Shown: one piece after another, positions 25,506 to 33,044 of the stretch | Numbering within the stretch: the first letter of the stretch is position 1 | How the letters are laid out: each line of letters begins with the position of its first letter | NCBI RefSeq assembly: GCF_004305975.1 | Contig: NZ_BHZI01000009.1 | Location: 1-44,484, forward strand | Reading direction: 5' to 3' | Source of the DNA: Streptomyces otsuchiensis | GTDB lineage: Bacteria; Actinomycetota; Actinomycetes; Streptomycetales; Streptomycetaceae | Length of the DNA stretch: 44,484 nucleotides | Position numbers and translations under genes: made by a program | The notes under the pieces: generated by a model | Told to the model about the DNA's origin: nothing | Database searches by the model: none | The model's input: only the letters and a program-made list of their open reading frames with translations

Positions 25506-25814
25506 TCAGAGCTTGATCTCGATGTCAACGCCGGCCGGAAGGTCCAGGCGCATCAGCGAGTCAACGGTCTTGGGGGTGGGGTCGAGGATGTCGATCAGCC
25601 GCTTGTGGGTGCGCATCTCGAAGTGCTCGCGCGCGTCCTTGTACTTGTGCGGCGACTTGATGACGCAGTACACGTTCTTCTCAGTGGGAAGCGGCACCGG
25701 GCCTGCGACCGACGCACCAGTACGAGTCACCGTCTCGACGATCTTCTTCGCCGAGTTGTCGATGACCTCGTGGTCGTAGGCCTTGAGCCGGATGCGGATC
25801 TTCTGTCCCGCCAT
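25506..25814 (-). CDS. rpsJ: 30S ribosomal protein S10
   Basis: 102 residues, [20 protein letters not shown], with the loop [20 protein letters not shown] at wild type for the tigecycline-associated positions. S10 also works in transcription antitermination as NusE. First gene of the S10 cluster; its leader is about 300 nt long and carries an element shared with the rpsL leader. Confidence 0.99.
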   Translation of the reverse strand: MAGQKIRIRLKAYDHEVIDNSAKKIVETVTRTGASVAGPVPLPTEKNVYCVIKSPHKYKDAREHFEMRTHKRLIDILDPTPKTVDSLMRLDLPAGVDIEIKL

Positions 25815-25871
25815 GGCTACTTAGTAGTCCTGTCTCTCGTCAACGCTCTGGAACTCGGTCTCTGTCGCTCC

Positions 25872-25896
25872 CCGACCCACGCGGTCGGGCGTGTCG
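25872..25896 (-). promoter_or_regulatory. Leader element of rpsJ shared with rpsL
   Basis: 25 bases ending 57 nt before the rpsJ start. Its core on the transcript is CCCGACC-GCGTG-GGTCGGG, a 7-bp hairpin, preceded by CGACACG. The same sequence with one change stands 53 nt before rpsL. Possible roles are ribosomal-protein binding, antitermination, or mRNA protection; none is shown by the sequence alone. Confidence 0.6.
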
Positions 25897-26123
25897 CGCC
25901 GCCGAGCGGATTGATCCGCAGGGGTTTCTCCGGGAGGGAGAGGGGGGAGAACTTCCACCGAGTGCCTGGCCACAGCCCCGCCCACGCTTCCCGGAAGATC
26001 CCGGTACTTCCGTCCCTACCCCTGTGACCAGGGCATACATGGAACGACGAATACGGTGGGACTCGCTTCCGGTCCTCCCGGCGGGAGGCGCGCAGCATCG
26101 GCTGACGACCGAGCAACCCGCCC

Positions 26124-26154
26124 AGTGTGCCATACCGGACACAGCGCCCGCCAA
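26124..26154 (-). promoter_or_regulatory. Candidate S10 operon promoter
   Basis: -35 TTGGCG (26149-26154) and -10 CACACT (26124-26129) separated by 19 bp. The spacing is one longer than ideal. It would give a leader of about 300 nt. The rest of the 508-bp gap 25815-26322 has the shared leader hairpin, a purine/pyrimidine-biased stretch (about 25920-25955), and the terminator candidate for the upstream gene; no gene was seen. Confidence 0.45.
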
Positions 26155-26240
26155 TCGCCTACCGCCCCCTGACCTGGACGTGACGATCATCACCAAGCCC
26201 CGTGTCACGGACGGCAGTCGGGGCACCCCCGTGACCCGCA

Positions 26241-26283
26241 CCGGCGGGACCGCCCACATGGTGACGCGGGTCACGCCCGCCGG
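26241..26283 (-). terminator. Compound hairpin after the first symporter gene
   Basis: Outer arms CCGGCGGG/CCCGCCGG enclose an inner inverted repeat GTGAC-CCGC-GTCAC. It lies 40 bases after the symporter stop. The inner repeat could also be a protein-binding site. Confidence 0.4.
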
Positions 26284-26322
26284 ATGAGGAGTTGGGCCGC
26301 CCGGACCGGACCGGCGCCCCGC

Positions 26323-27810
26323 TCAGCGCCTGGGGTAGCCGTCGCCACCCGGCATGTGCAGCCGCAGCACGGCGCGTTCCGCCCATTCCGGCGGTGTCCC
26401 GAGCCGGGAGACGCCGTACATGACCGTGAAGGCCAGCGGTACGGTCCAGGCGGCCGGTTGGGCGAGCAGGACCGTGAGCCAGCCGTGGGGCGCGTCGACC
26501 GCTACCGAGGCGAGCGCCGCTCCGGTGGAGGCGCACACGCCCGCCGCCAGTCCGGCCGCGGCACCCGCGACCGTCAGCCCGCGCCACCAGATGCCGAGGA
26601 CCAGCAGGGGGCAGAAGGTGGAGGCGGCCACCGCGAAGGCCCAGCCGACCAGCACGTTGATGTCCACCGCGGCGGCGGGCAGGGAGAGCAGTACCGCGAC
26701 CAGTGCCCCGGCTGCCACCGCCAGCCGCAGCCGCCGCACGTCCGTCGCCCCGGTCCGGCTGAGGTCGTGCGAGAGCCCGCCGGCCAGCGCCAGCAGCAGC
26801 CCGGAGGAGGTGGAGAGGAACGCGGCGAAGGCCCCGGCCGCCACCAGCGCCGTCAGCACCGCCCCCCAGGTACCGGGCAGCGCCACCGCCGGGAGCACCA
26901 CCGTCACCGTGTCGGTGTCACCCGTGGTCGCCAGTTCGGGGGTGAAGACCCGGCCCAGCAGCCCGTAGACGGCCGGGAAGAGGTAGAAGAGGCCGAGCAG
27001 CACGATCACCCACACCGCCACCCGCCGGGCGGCACGCGCCGACTGGGTGGTGGTGAACCGCATGATCACGTGCGGCAGTCCGGCGGCGCCCAGCGTGGTG
27101 GCGATCAGCACCGACCAGGTGGCCAGCAGCGGCTGCCCCGAGTTGTCCAGGTCCAGCAGCGGCCTGCTCCACGCGGTGAGGTCCACATGAAACGCCTCGG
27201 CCCGCACCTCGCTCCCGGCCGTCGCCAGCAGCACCAGCGCCGGTACGGCGATGAAGACCAGCTTGACCAGGTAGTGGAAACCCTGGACATAGGTGGCCGA
27301 ACGCATCCCGCCGGCCAGGATCGACACCGAGACCACCAGCCCGGCCAGCACCACGCCCACCCAGTACGGGGTGCCGCTGACCAGGTGCAGCACCACGCCG
27401 GCGCCCTTGAACTGCGGTATCAGGTAGAGCCACATGATCACCAGCAGGATCACGGCGCACAGTTTGCGGATGGTCTGCGAGCCGAGCCGGTAGTCCGCGA
27501 AGTCCGGGACGGTGTAGGCACCCGAACGCCGCATCGGTCCGGCGACCAGGGCGGCCACCGCGACATAGCCGGCCGTGAAACCGACCGCGTACCAGAGGGT
27601 GCCGATGCCGTGCTTGAGCATCAGCCCCGCCAGGCCCAGCACCGACGCGGCCGAGACGTACTCGCCCGCGATGGCCAGCGCGTTCCAGCCCGGCTTGATC
27701 TCCCGGGAGGCGACCAGGAAGTCGGGCGTGGACCGGGCCGCCCGGACCCCGTAGACACCGATCAGCATGCTGACGCCGAGCAGCAGGCCGATGGCGAGGA
27801 GGCCGGTCAC
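26323..27810 (-). CDS. Sodium:solute symporter family transporter (locus A)
   Basis: 495 residues, about 13 membrane helices, SSS family of the acetate/monocarboxylate branch. Visible family segments are DFLVASREIKPGWNALAIAGEY near the N-terminus, SAASVLGLAGL, GAYTVPDFADYRLGS, LYLIPQFKGAGVVL, and the helix with TLGAAGLPHVIMRF. ActP and MctC have similar segments, so the substrate is probably a small carboxylate, but that is inference. It overlaps the upstream small membrane protein gene by 4 bases and is the last gene of the kinase-regulator-symporter operon. Confidence 0.88.
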   Translation of the reverse strand: MTGLLAIGLLLGVSMLIGVYGVRAARSTPDFLVASREIKPGWNALAIAGEYVSAASVLGLAGLMLKHGIGTLWYAVGFTAGYVAVAALVAGPMRRSGAYTVPDFADYRLGSQTIRKLCAVILLVIMWLYLIPQFKGAGVVLHLVSGTPYWVGVVLAGLVVSVSILAGGMRSATYVQGFHYLVKLVFIAVPALVLLATAGSEVRAEAFHVDLTAWSRPLLDLDNSGQPLLATWSVLIATTLGAAGLPHVIMRFTTTQSARAARRVAVWVIVLLGLFYLFPAVYGLLGRVFTPELATTGDTDTVTVVLPAVALPGTWGAVLTALVAAGAFAAFLSTSSGLLLALAGGLSHDLSRTGATDVRRLRLAVAAGALVAVLLSLPAAAVDINVLVGWAFAVAASTFCPLLVLGIWWRGLTVAGAAAGLAAGVCASTGAALASVAVDAPHGWLTVLLAQPAAWTVPLAFTVMYGVSRLGTPPEWAERAVLRLHMPGGDGYPRR

Positions 27811-28460
27811 CCGGGACCGTCCCCGGTGGTTGGGCGGTGGCGGGGGCGACCCTGTCGGGGGCGGTCGGTGGCCGCCGGGGCGCGGGCGGCCGACGGCGCG
27901 ACCAGGCGGGCGGGCGCTGCCGTCTCGCCGGGAACGGTCCCGGCGCCTCCGTCAGCGTCCGCGACCGCGACCGCGACCGCGTGGGTGTCTGTATCGGTGT
28001 CGCCGCCGGTTCCCGGATCGGTGTCGGCGTCGCTGCCCCTGGGCCCCGGCCCGGGTGCGTACCGGGGGCGGCCCGGCGGCGGGGGCTGTCCGTCCTCCAG
28101 CCGCTCCGCGGCCCGGACGTGGAGGGCCGCGATCAGCAGCAGCATCGGGTAGGTGGCCGTCATCAGCAGCAGCCAGGAGGCCGGGGCGGGGCCGATGGTG
28201 AGCCGGTCCAGCACCGGCAGCGCCGCCAGCAGCCCGCTGAGTCCGAGCAACAGCCCGCCGAGCAGCCCCAGCGTGCCGAGGGCGAGCCGGCGCTGCCGGG
28301 CGAACGCTGCCCGCGCCGCGTCCAGCGCGGGGCCGTCCATGGACTCGTCCGCGACGGGCAGCAGCTGCTGCACCGGCCGGTGGTGCCGGGAGAGGGCGAT
28401 CCGCGTCTGCGGGCTGGTCACCCGGACCCGGCGGTTCGGCGGGCGCGAGGGCAGGCTCAC
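27807..28460 (-). CDS. Small two-helix membrane protein paired with the symporter
   Basis: 217 residues from GTG at 28460. Two hydrophobic helices lie at about 78-104 and 110-135 (LALGTLGLLGGLLLGLSGLL; ASWLLLMTATYPMLLLIAAL), giving a hairpin topology like DUF485 or DUF4212 proteins that accompany SSS symporters. Residues 1-60 are basic and probably cytoplasmic. Residues 140-217 are low complexity, with Asp/Thr and Ala/Val dipeptide runs, likely disordered. The stop overlaps the symporter start, so translation is coupled. A role as accessory subunit is inferred from E. coli yjcH-actP and Corynebacterium mctBC. Confidence 0.75.
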   Translation of the reverse strand: MSLPSRPPNRRVRVTSPQTRIALSRHHRPVQQLLPVADESMDGPALDAARAAFARQRRLALGTLGLLGGLLLGLSGLLAALPVLDRLTIGPAPASWLLLMTATYPMLLLIAALHVRAAERLEDGQPPPPGRPRYAPGPGPRGSDADTDPGTGGDTDTDTHAVAVAVADADGGAGTVPGETAAPARLVAPSAARAPAATDRPRQGRPRHRPTTGDGPG

Positions 28461-28470
28461 GGCGTGCCCT

Positions 28471-29259
28471 TCATCGCTGCTCGTCCCGGACGGCGGCGAA
28501 CAGCCGCTCCTTGAGCGCGCGGGCGTGCCGGCGGCTGACCGGGACCTCCCCGGCGGGCGTGCAGGCCAGCAGCCCGGCGGAGCTGGTCACCCGCAGGTCG
28601 CGGACCCAGCGGACGGCGACCAGGTAGCCGCGGTGGGCGCGGACGAACCCCGCGTGCCCCCACGCCTCCTCCAGGTAGGAGAGGGAGAGGCGGATCAGGT
28701 GGCTGTCCTCGGCGGTGTGCAGCCGCACGTAGTCGCCGTGCGCCTCCGCGAACTGGATGTCGTCGCGGTGCACGAAGACGGTGTGACGGCCGGTCTCGAT
28801 CTGCACCACCGACATCTCGTCCACCGCCGGCTCCCCGGAGCCCCCCGGGCCGGCCGCGTCCGGCCCGGGTGCGGGCGGGCGGCGCAGTGCCCGGACCCGC
28901 GCGGCGGCCTCCGCCAGCCGCTCCGGGCGGATCGGCTTGAGCAGGTAGTCGGCGGCGCCGATCCCGAACGCCTCGACGGCGTGCCGCTCGGAGGCGGTGA
29001 CGAAGACGATGGCGGGCGGTTCGGACAGCATGTGGAGCACCCGTGCCACCTCCATGCCGTCCAGGCCCGGCATGGAGATGTCCAGGAAGACGGCGTCGAA
29101 GGTCTCGGTGCCCAGCACGCGGACGGCGGCCTCGCCGCTCTCCGCCTGGCTGACGCTGCCGATCTCGGGGAGTTCCGCGAGCATCTCGGCCAGCTCCTGG
29201 CGGGTGAAGGTCTCGTCCTCGACGACGAGGGCCCGCATCGGGCGCGGTATGTCGTTCAC
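28471..29259 (-). CDS. LytTR-family response regulator
   Basis: 262 residues from GTG at 29259. Receiver domain at 8-130: acidic pair Glu14-Asp15, phosphoacceptor Asp60 in VFLDISMPGLDG, switch Thr in FVTAS and Lys in LLKPI. A Gly/Pro linker follows, then a LytTR DNA-binding domain at about 160-255 (VQIETGRHTVFVHRDDIQF, AHGDYVRLHT, SLSYLEEAWGHAGFVRAHRG, VPVSRRHARALKERL). Its GTG overlaps the kinase stop by 4 bases (GTGA), so they form a two-component pair. The only LytTR-type sites seen in the window are upstream of the second symporter operon (36571-36623). Confidence 0.95.
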   Translation of the reverse strand: MNDIPRPMRALVVEDETFTRQELAEMLAELPEIGSVSQAESGEAAVRVLGTETFDAVFLDISMPGLDGMEVARVLHMLSEPPAIVFVTASERHAVEAFGIGAADYLLKPIRPERLAEAAARVRALRRPPAPGPDAAGPGGSGEPAVDEMSVVQIETGRHTVFVHRDDIQFAEAHGDYVRLHTAEDSHLIRLSLSYLEEAWGHAGFVRAHRGYLVAVRWVRDLRVTSSAGLLACTPAGEVPVSRRHARALKERLFAAVRDEQR

Positions 29260-30446
29260 CCCACTGCCCTTCCCGGACTTCCGTGTGCTGACTCCGACTG
29301 AGGCGGTGCCGCCGGCCGTCCGCGCGCGGTGGCACCGGGACCAGCGGGACCACTGGCACGACCGCCACGACCGGGCCCGCCGGCCTGGACACCGCGCATG
29401 AAGCGTGGGACGCGGATGACCACCTTGGTGCCCTGGCCGGGGGCGGTCTCGATGACCAGCCCGTACTCGGGCCCGTAGACCGTGCGCAGCCGCTGGTCGA
29501 CGTTGGCCAGGCCGACGCTGCCGGCGATGTCCTCGGCGGCGGGACGCTGCCACTGGCCGGCGAGGATGTCCCGGGCCAGTTCGGGGTCCATGCCGACGCC
29601 GTCGTCCTCGACGACGATCACGCACAGCGGGCCCTCGCCGAAGCCGGAGACGGTGATGCTGCCCTTGCCGGGGCGGGGCTCCAGCCCGTGGCGCACGGCG
29701 TTCTCGACGATCGGCTGGACGACGAGGAAGGGCACCGAGACCGGCAGGATCTCCGGCGCCATCCGGACGGTGATCTCCATGCGGTCGTCGAACCGGGCGC
29801 GCTGGAGCTCCAGATAGGTCTGGGTGGCCTGGAGTTCGGCGGCGACCGTGGCGTAGTCGCCCTGGCTGGAGAAGCTGTATCGCAGGTAGTCGGCGAAGTC
29901 GTTGAGCAGGGTGCGGGCCCGGTCGGGGTCGGCGCGGATACGGGCGGCGATCACGGCCAGGGCGTTGTGGAGGAAGTGCGGCGATATCTGGGCGCGCAGG
30001 GTGCGCAGCTCGGCCTGGGCGATGCGGGTCCTGGCGCGGCGCAGCGCCGAGTGGTCCAGTGAGCGGGCGACCAGCCGGCCGGCCGCCTCCAGGTCGCGTT
30101 CGTCGGCACCGGTGGCGGCGAGGGCGCCGGTCAGCTCGCCCGCGACCATCAGCGGGACGGCGGTCCAGGCGGCGTGCCGGGCGGTGGCTCCGTGGTCGAA
30201 GGTGCGGGCCAGCAGGGCGGTCAGCTCGCCGGGCCCGGGCGGGGGGCCGGATATCGCCAGCGGGCGTTCGAGGTCGGCGAGGACCAGGGCGTCGGCGCGG
30301 ATCAGCCGGCGGAGCCGCCGGGCGGCGGAGGCGGTGCCGCGTCCGTGCAGCCCGTCCCGGAGCTGCTCCCCTATATCGTGCGCGGCGTCGAGCACCGTGG
30401 CGGTGTCCCCCACGGGCTGAACGCGTCGTCGCATTCGGAGCGGCAT
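29256..30446 (-). CDS. Soluble LytS-type sensor histidine kinase
   Basis: 396 residues with no membrane helix, unlike most LytS relatives, so it should sense an internal signal. Residues about 20-135 look like a GAF-type input domain. The His_kinase segment has LRTLRAQISPHFLHNAL with phosphoacceptor His157. The ATPase domain has the N box QPIVENAVRHGL and G box VEDDGVGMD, then GLANVDQRLRTVYG. Residues 365-396 are a Gly/Pro/Ala tail. ATG at 30446 is preceded by a -10 box only 6 bases away. First gene of kinase-LytTR-small membrane protein-symporter. Confidence 0.92.
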   Translation of the reverse strand: MPLRMRRRVQPVGDTATVLDAAHDIGEQLRDGLHGRGTASAARRLRRLIRADALVLADLERPLAISGPPPGPGELTALLARTFDHGATARHAAWTAVPLMVAGELTGALAATGADERDLEAAGRLVARSLDHSALRRARTRIAQAELRTLRAQISPHFLHNALAVIAARIRADPDRARTLLNDFADYLRYSFSSQGDYATVAAELQATQTYLELQRARFDDRMEITVRMAPEILPVSVPFLVVQPIVENAVRHGLEPRPGKGSITVSGFGEGPLCVIVVEDDGVGMDPELARDILAGQWQRPAAEDIAGSVGLANVDQRLRTVYGPEYGLVIETAPGQGTKVVIRVPRFMRGVQAGGPGRGGRASGPAGPGATARGRPAAPPQSESAHGSPGRAVG

Positions 30447-30452
30447 GGCCGG

Positions 30453-30458
30453 ACCATA
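30453..30458 (-). promoter_or_regulatory. -10 box for the kinase operon, leaderless type
   Basis: TATGGT, 6 bases before the ATG at 30446. No -35 at 17-18 bp, and no LytTR-like sites in the 209-bp upstream gap. Confidence 0.4.
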
Positions 30459-30549
30459 GCCCAGCGGAGACCCCGGCTGTAGGGTCCGCGTCCCCTGACC
30501 CGGCAACCGTGCCCGCACCGACACCTGGGCGGGCGGGGCCGGCGACGTG

Positions 30550-30600
30550 CCGCCGCCCCCGGCGTCGGCCCTGGTCGGGCGGGCGCGCCGGGGGCGGCGG
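30550..30600 (-). terminator. Terminator after the Ugp-like operon
   Basis: A perfect 15-bp stem CCGCCGCCCCCGGCG/CGCCGGGGGCGGCGG with a 21-base loop, downstream of the substrate-binding protein gene. It separates that operon from the kinase operon. Confidence 0.7.
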
Positions 30601-30631
30601 TGGTGTGGTGACGTCGTGGTGTGGTGACGTC
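30600..30631. repeat. 16-bp tandem repeat, two copies
   Basis: GTGGTGTGGTGACGTC occurs twice in a row (30600-30615, 30616-30631), followed by a degenerate third start. It lies between the terminator and the substrate-binding protein stop. Confidence 0.75.
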
Positions 30632-30655
30632 CGTGTGGTGTGCTCCCCGGCGGGG

Positions 30656-32062
30656 TCAGCCCACGGCGTCGTTGTACTCGTCGATCTTCCGCTGGACGGT
30701 CTCCTTGGCCTTGGTCATCGCGGTCTCGGCGGAGTCGCTGGTGGTGAGGGCGGCCTCCCAGCCCTCCTCCGAGGCCATCCGGGAGTCGGCCATGACGCCC
30801 ATCATGCAGCCGGCGGTGTTGACGTTGGTCTCGGAGTCGGCGAGCTGGGCGGCGGCGACCGCGAACTGCGGGAACTCCGCGGCGCGCTCCTTCGCCTCGG
30901 GGCCGTCGTAGCCGTTGGTGTTGACCGAGAGGTAGCCGGTGCCGGCGTGCCACTTGGACTGCGACTCCGCGGTCATCAGGAACTGCACGAACTCCCAGGA
31001 TCCGCGGATCTGTTCCTGGCTGTGGCCCTCACCGTTGATCCACAGGGAGGCACCGCCGATGATCGAGCCGCCCGGGTCGTCGGCAGAGATCAGCGGGAAG
31101 TAGCCGGCGCCGACCTCGAAGTCGGACTGCTCCAGGAACCCGCCGAGGGAGCCGGTGGACTCCAGCGTCATCGCGGCGCGGCCGGAGGTGAAGGCGGCCT
31201 GGGCGTCGTCGGTGGAGCGGCCGACCTGGACGGCGAGTTCGTCCTCGATCATCGACTGCCACCACTCGACGACCTCGATGATCTCCGGGTCGTCGAAGAG
31301 GACCTCTCCGGCGCGGCCCTCGCGGCCGTTGCCGTTGTCGCAGTAGGGCACGGCGGCGCGGGCCATGAACTGCTCGACGAACCAGCCGTAGACGGCGGCG
31401 CCGAAGCCGTACTGCTGGATCTGGCCGTCGGAGCCCCGGACGGTGAGCTTCTCGGCGAACTCGCGGATCTCGGCGAGGTCCTTCGGCGGCACGTCGGGGT
31501 CGAGGCCGGCCTCCTCGAACGCGTCCCGGTTGACGTACATCAGCGGGGTCGAGTTGTTGAAGGGGAAGGAGCGCAGGTCGCCGTCGACGGTGAAGTAGTT
31601 GAGCAGCGCGTCCTCGAGGTCGCCGGTGTCGTAGTCGTCCTTGTCGATGAACGCCTGCGCGGGGACGGTCTGGCCCGAGTCGATCATGAACTGGGTGCCC
31701 AGGTCGTAGACCATGATCAGGTTGGCGGTGTCGCCCTGCTGGATCGCGGCACGGTGCTGGGCCAGGGTGGTGTCGTAGTCGCCCTGGAAGGTGCCGGTGA
31801 CCTTGACGCGCCCCTCGTTCTCGGCGTTGAACTCGCTGATCAGGCCGTTGAGCACCTGGCCGTTGGTGGAGTCCATGCTGTGCCAGAACTCGACGTCGAC
31901 AGCGCTGTCGAGGTCGTCCAGGACCTCGGCGCCGGGCACGTCGGACGCCGAGGCGCCGCCGCCACCGCCCCCTCCGCCGTCGTCGCTGGAACAGCCGCTG
32001 AGCAGCAGGGCCAGGCCGGCCCCGGCGGCGACCAGCGCGGTGGAGCGTCTGCGTGTCGTCAT
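30656..32062 (-). CDS. ugpB: Ugp-like ABC transporter substrate-binding lipoprotein
   Basis: 468 residues. Signal peptide with lipobox LLLSGC (Cys24), then a Gly/Ser linker and a solute-binding fold. VEFWHSMDSTNGQVLNGLI, TGTFQGDYDTTLAQHRAAI and LIMVYDLGTQFMIDSG align well with E. coli UgpB, the binding protein for sn-glycerol-3-phosphate and glycerophosphodiesters. The mycobacterial homologue prefers glycerophosphocholine, so a phospholipid-derived polyol is the likely ligand. Last gene of permease-permease-binding protein, with a 163-bp gap and hairpin before it. No ATPase gene follows. Confidence 0.88.
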   Translation of the reverse strand: MTTRRRSTALVAAGAGLALLLSGCSSDDGGGGGGGGASASDVPGAEVLDDLDSAVDVEFWHSMDSTNGQVLNGLISEFNAENEGRVKVTGTFQGDYDTTLAQHRAAIQQGDTANLIMVYDLGTQFMIDSGQTVPAQAFIDKDDYDTGDLEDALLNYFTVDGDLRSFPFNNSTPLMYVNRDAFEEAGLDPDVPPKDLAEIREFAEKLTVRGSDGQIQQYGFGAAVYGWFVEQFMARAAVPYCDNGNGREGRAGEVLFDDPEIIEVVEWWQSMIEDELAVQVGRSTDDAQAAFTSGRAAMTLESTGSLGGFLEQSDFEVGAGYFPLISADDPGGSIIGGASLWINGEGHSQEQIRGSWEFVQFLMTAESQSKWHAGTGYLSVNTNGYDGPEAKERAAEFPQFAVAAAQLADSETNVNTAGCMMGVMADSRMASEEGWEAALTTSDSAETAMTKAKETVQRKIDEYNDAVG

Positions 32063-32127
32063 CTGTGGTGTCCGTTCTCGTCGTTGAGCGTCGGCGGGCG
32101 CGGATGCGCGCGCGTCGGTGGTGGTGT

Positions 32128-32147
32128 CCCCGGCTGTACGGCCGGGG
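32128..32147 (-). other. Intercistronic hairpin before the binding protein gene
   Basis: A perfect 7-bp stem CCCCGGC/GCCGGGG with a 6-base loop in the 163-bp gap between the second permease and the binding protein. Such hairpins often shield the binding-protein part of a processed mRNA. Confidence 0.5.
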
Positions 32148-32225
32148 TCGTGCGCCGCCGGGGCGCGGTGAGGGCGTGAACATCGCCGGTCCGGCGGTCG
32201 TCCTCGAACTGGGTTACGGGCGCGA

Positions 32226-33044
32226 CTACTTCACGGCGCCGGCCGTCAGGCCGCGGACGATGAAGCGCTGCCCGAAGATCACCAGGGCGAGGGTGGGGAG
32301 CACCGACAGCGCGGCACCCGCCAGCCAGAGTCCGGGGTTGGCGGACTCGGCGTTCTTGAGGCTGTTCAGCCCGATCTGCAGCGTCTGCATCTCGGTGGTC
32401 CTGGTCATGATCAGCGGCCAGAAGTACATGTTCCAGGAGCTGATGAAGACGTAGACGCCGACGGCACTGAGCGCCGGCTTGTTCAGCGGCAGCAGGATCG
32501 TCCACAGGAACCGCAGGTGTCCCATGCCGTCGACCCGGGCGGCGTCGCGCAGTTCCAGCGGGAACTGCTTGAAGCTCTGCCGCAGCAGGAAGGTGCCGAA
32601 CGCGTACGCCAGGAAGGGCAGTACGAGGCCCAGGTAGCTGTTGTGCATCCCCCACCCGGAGATGGTCAGGTAGTTGGGGATGAAGGTGGCCTCGGCCGGC
32701 ACCATCAGGGTGGAGAGGAAGAGCGCGAAGACCACCGCGCTGCCCCTGAACTTCAGGAAGACGAAGGCGTAGGCCGCCAGTACCGAGGTGGCCAGCTGCG
32801 CGACCGTGATGATCCCGGCCATGACGATCGAGTTGCCGTACATCCGCATCAGCGGTACCGCGTCGAGCACCCGCTGGATGTTGTCCAGGTGGAAACCGGT
32901 GGGTATCAACTGCGGCGGGAAGGTCGAGAGTTCTCGCGGCTCCATGAAGGTGCCCGCGAAGACGTAGTAGACCGGGAAGAGCACCGGGATCAGCGCGAGC
33001 AGCAGCACCGCGTAGATCAGCACCCGTCCGAGCGTGGTCCTCAT
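32226..33044 (-). CDS. ugpE: Ugp-like ABC permease, UgpE/MalG type
   Basis: 272 residues, six membrane helices. The cytoplasmic EAA loop is visible in ELRDAARVDGMGHLRFLWTI followed by LLPLNKPAL. MVPAEATFIPNYLTISGWGMHNSY is typical of the MalG/UgpE group. Its start overlaps the stop of the first permease by 4 bases (ATGA). With the partner permease it would form the channel, powered by an ATPase encoded elsewhere, perhaps a shared MsiK-like one. Confidence 0.9.
   Translation of the reverse strand: MRTTLGRVLIYAVLLLALIPVLFPVYYVFAGTFMEPRELSTFPPQLIPTGFHLDNIQRVLDAVPLMRMYGNSIVMAGIITVAQLATSVLAAYAFVFLKFRGSAVVFALFLSTLMVPAEATFIPNYLTISGWGMHNSYLGLVLPFLAYAFGTFLLRQSFKQFPLELRDAARVDGMGHLRFLWTILLPLNKPALSAVGVYVFISSWNMYFWPLIMTRTTEMQTLQIGLNSLKNAESANPGLWLAGAALSVLPTLALVIFGQRFIVRGLTAGAVK

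Noticed and set aside
30059-32179. A 706-codon plus-strand frame opposite the kinase and binding-protein genes
   Set aside because: Spans two real genes and two intergenic terminators on the other strand; Arg/Gly/Val/Asp noise.
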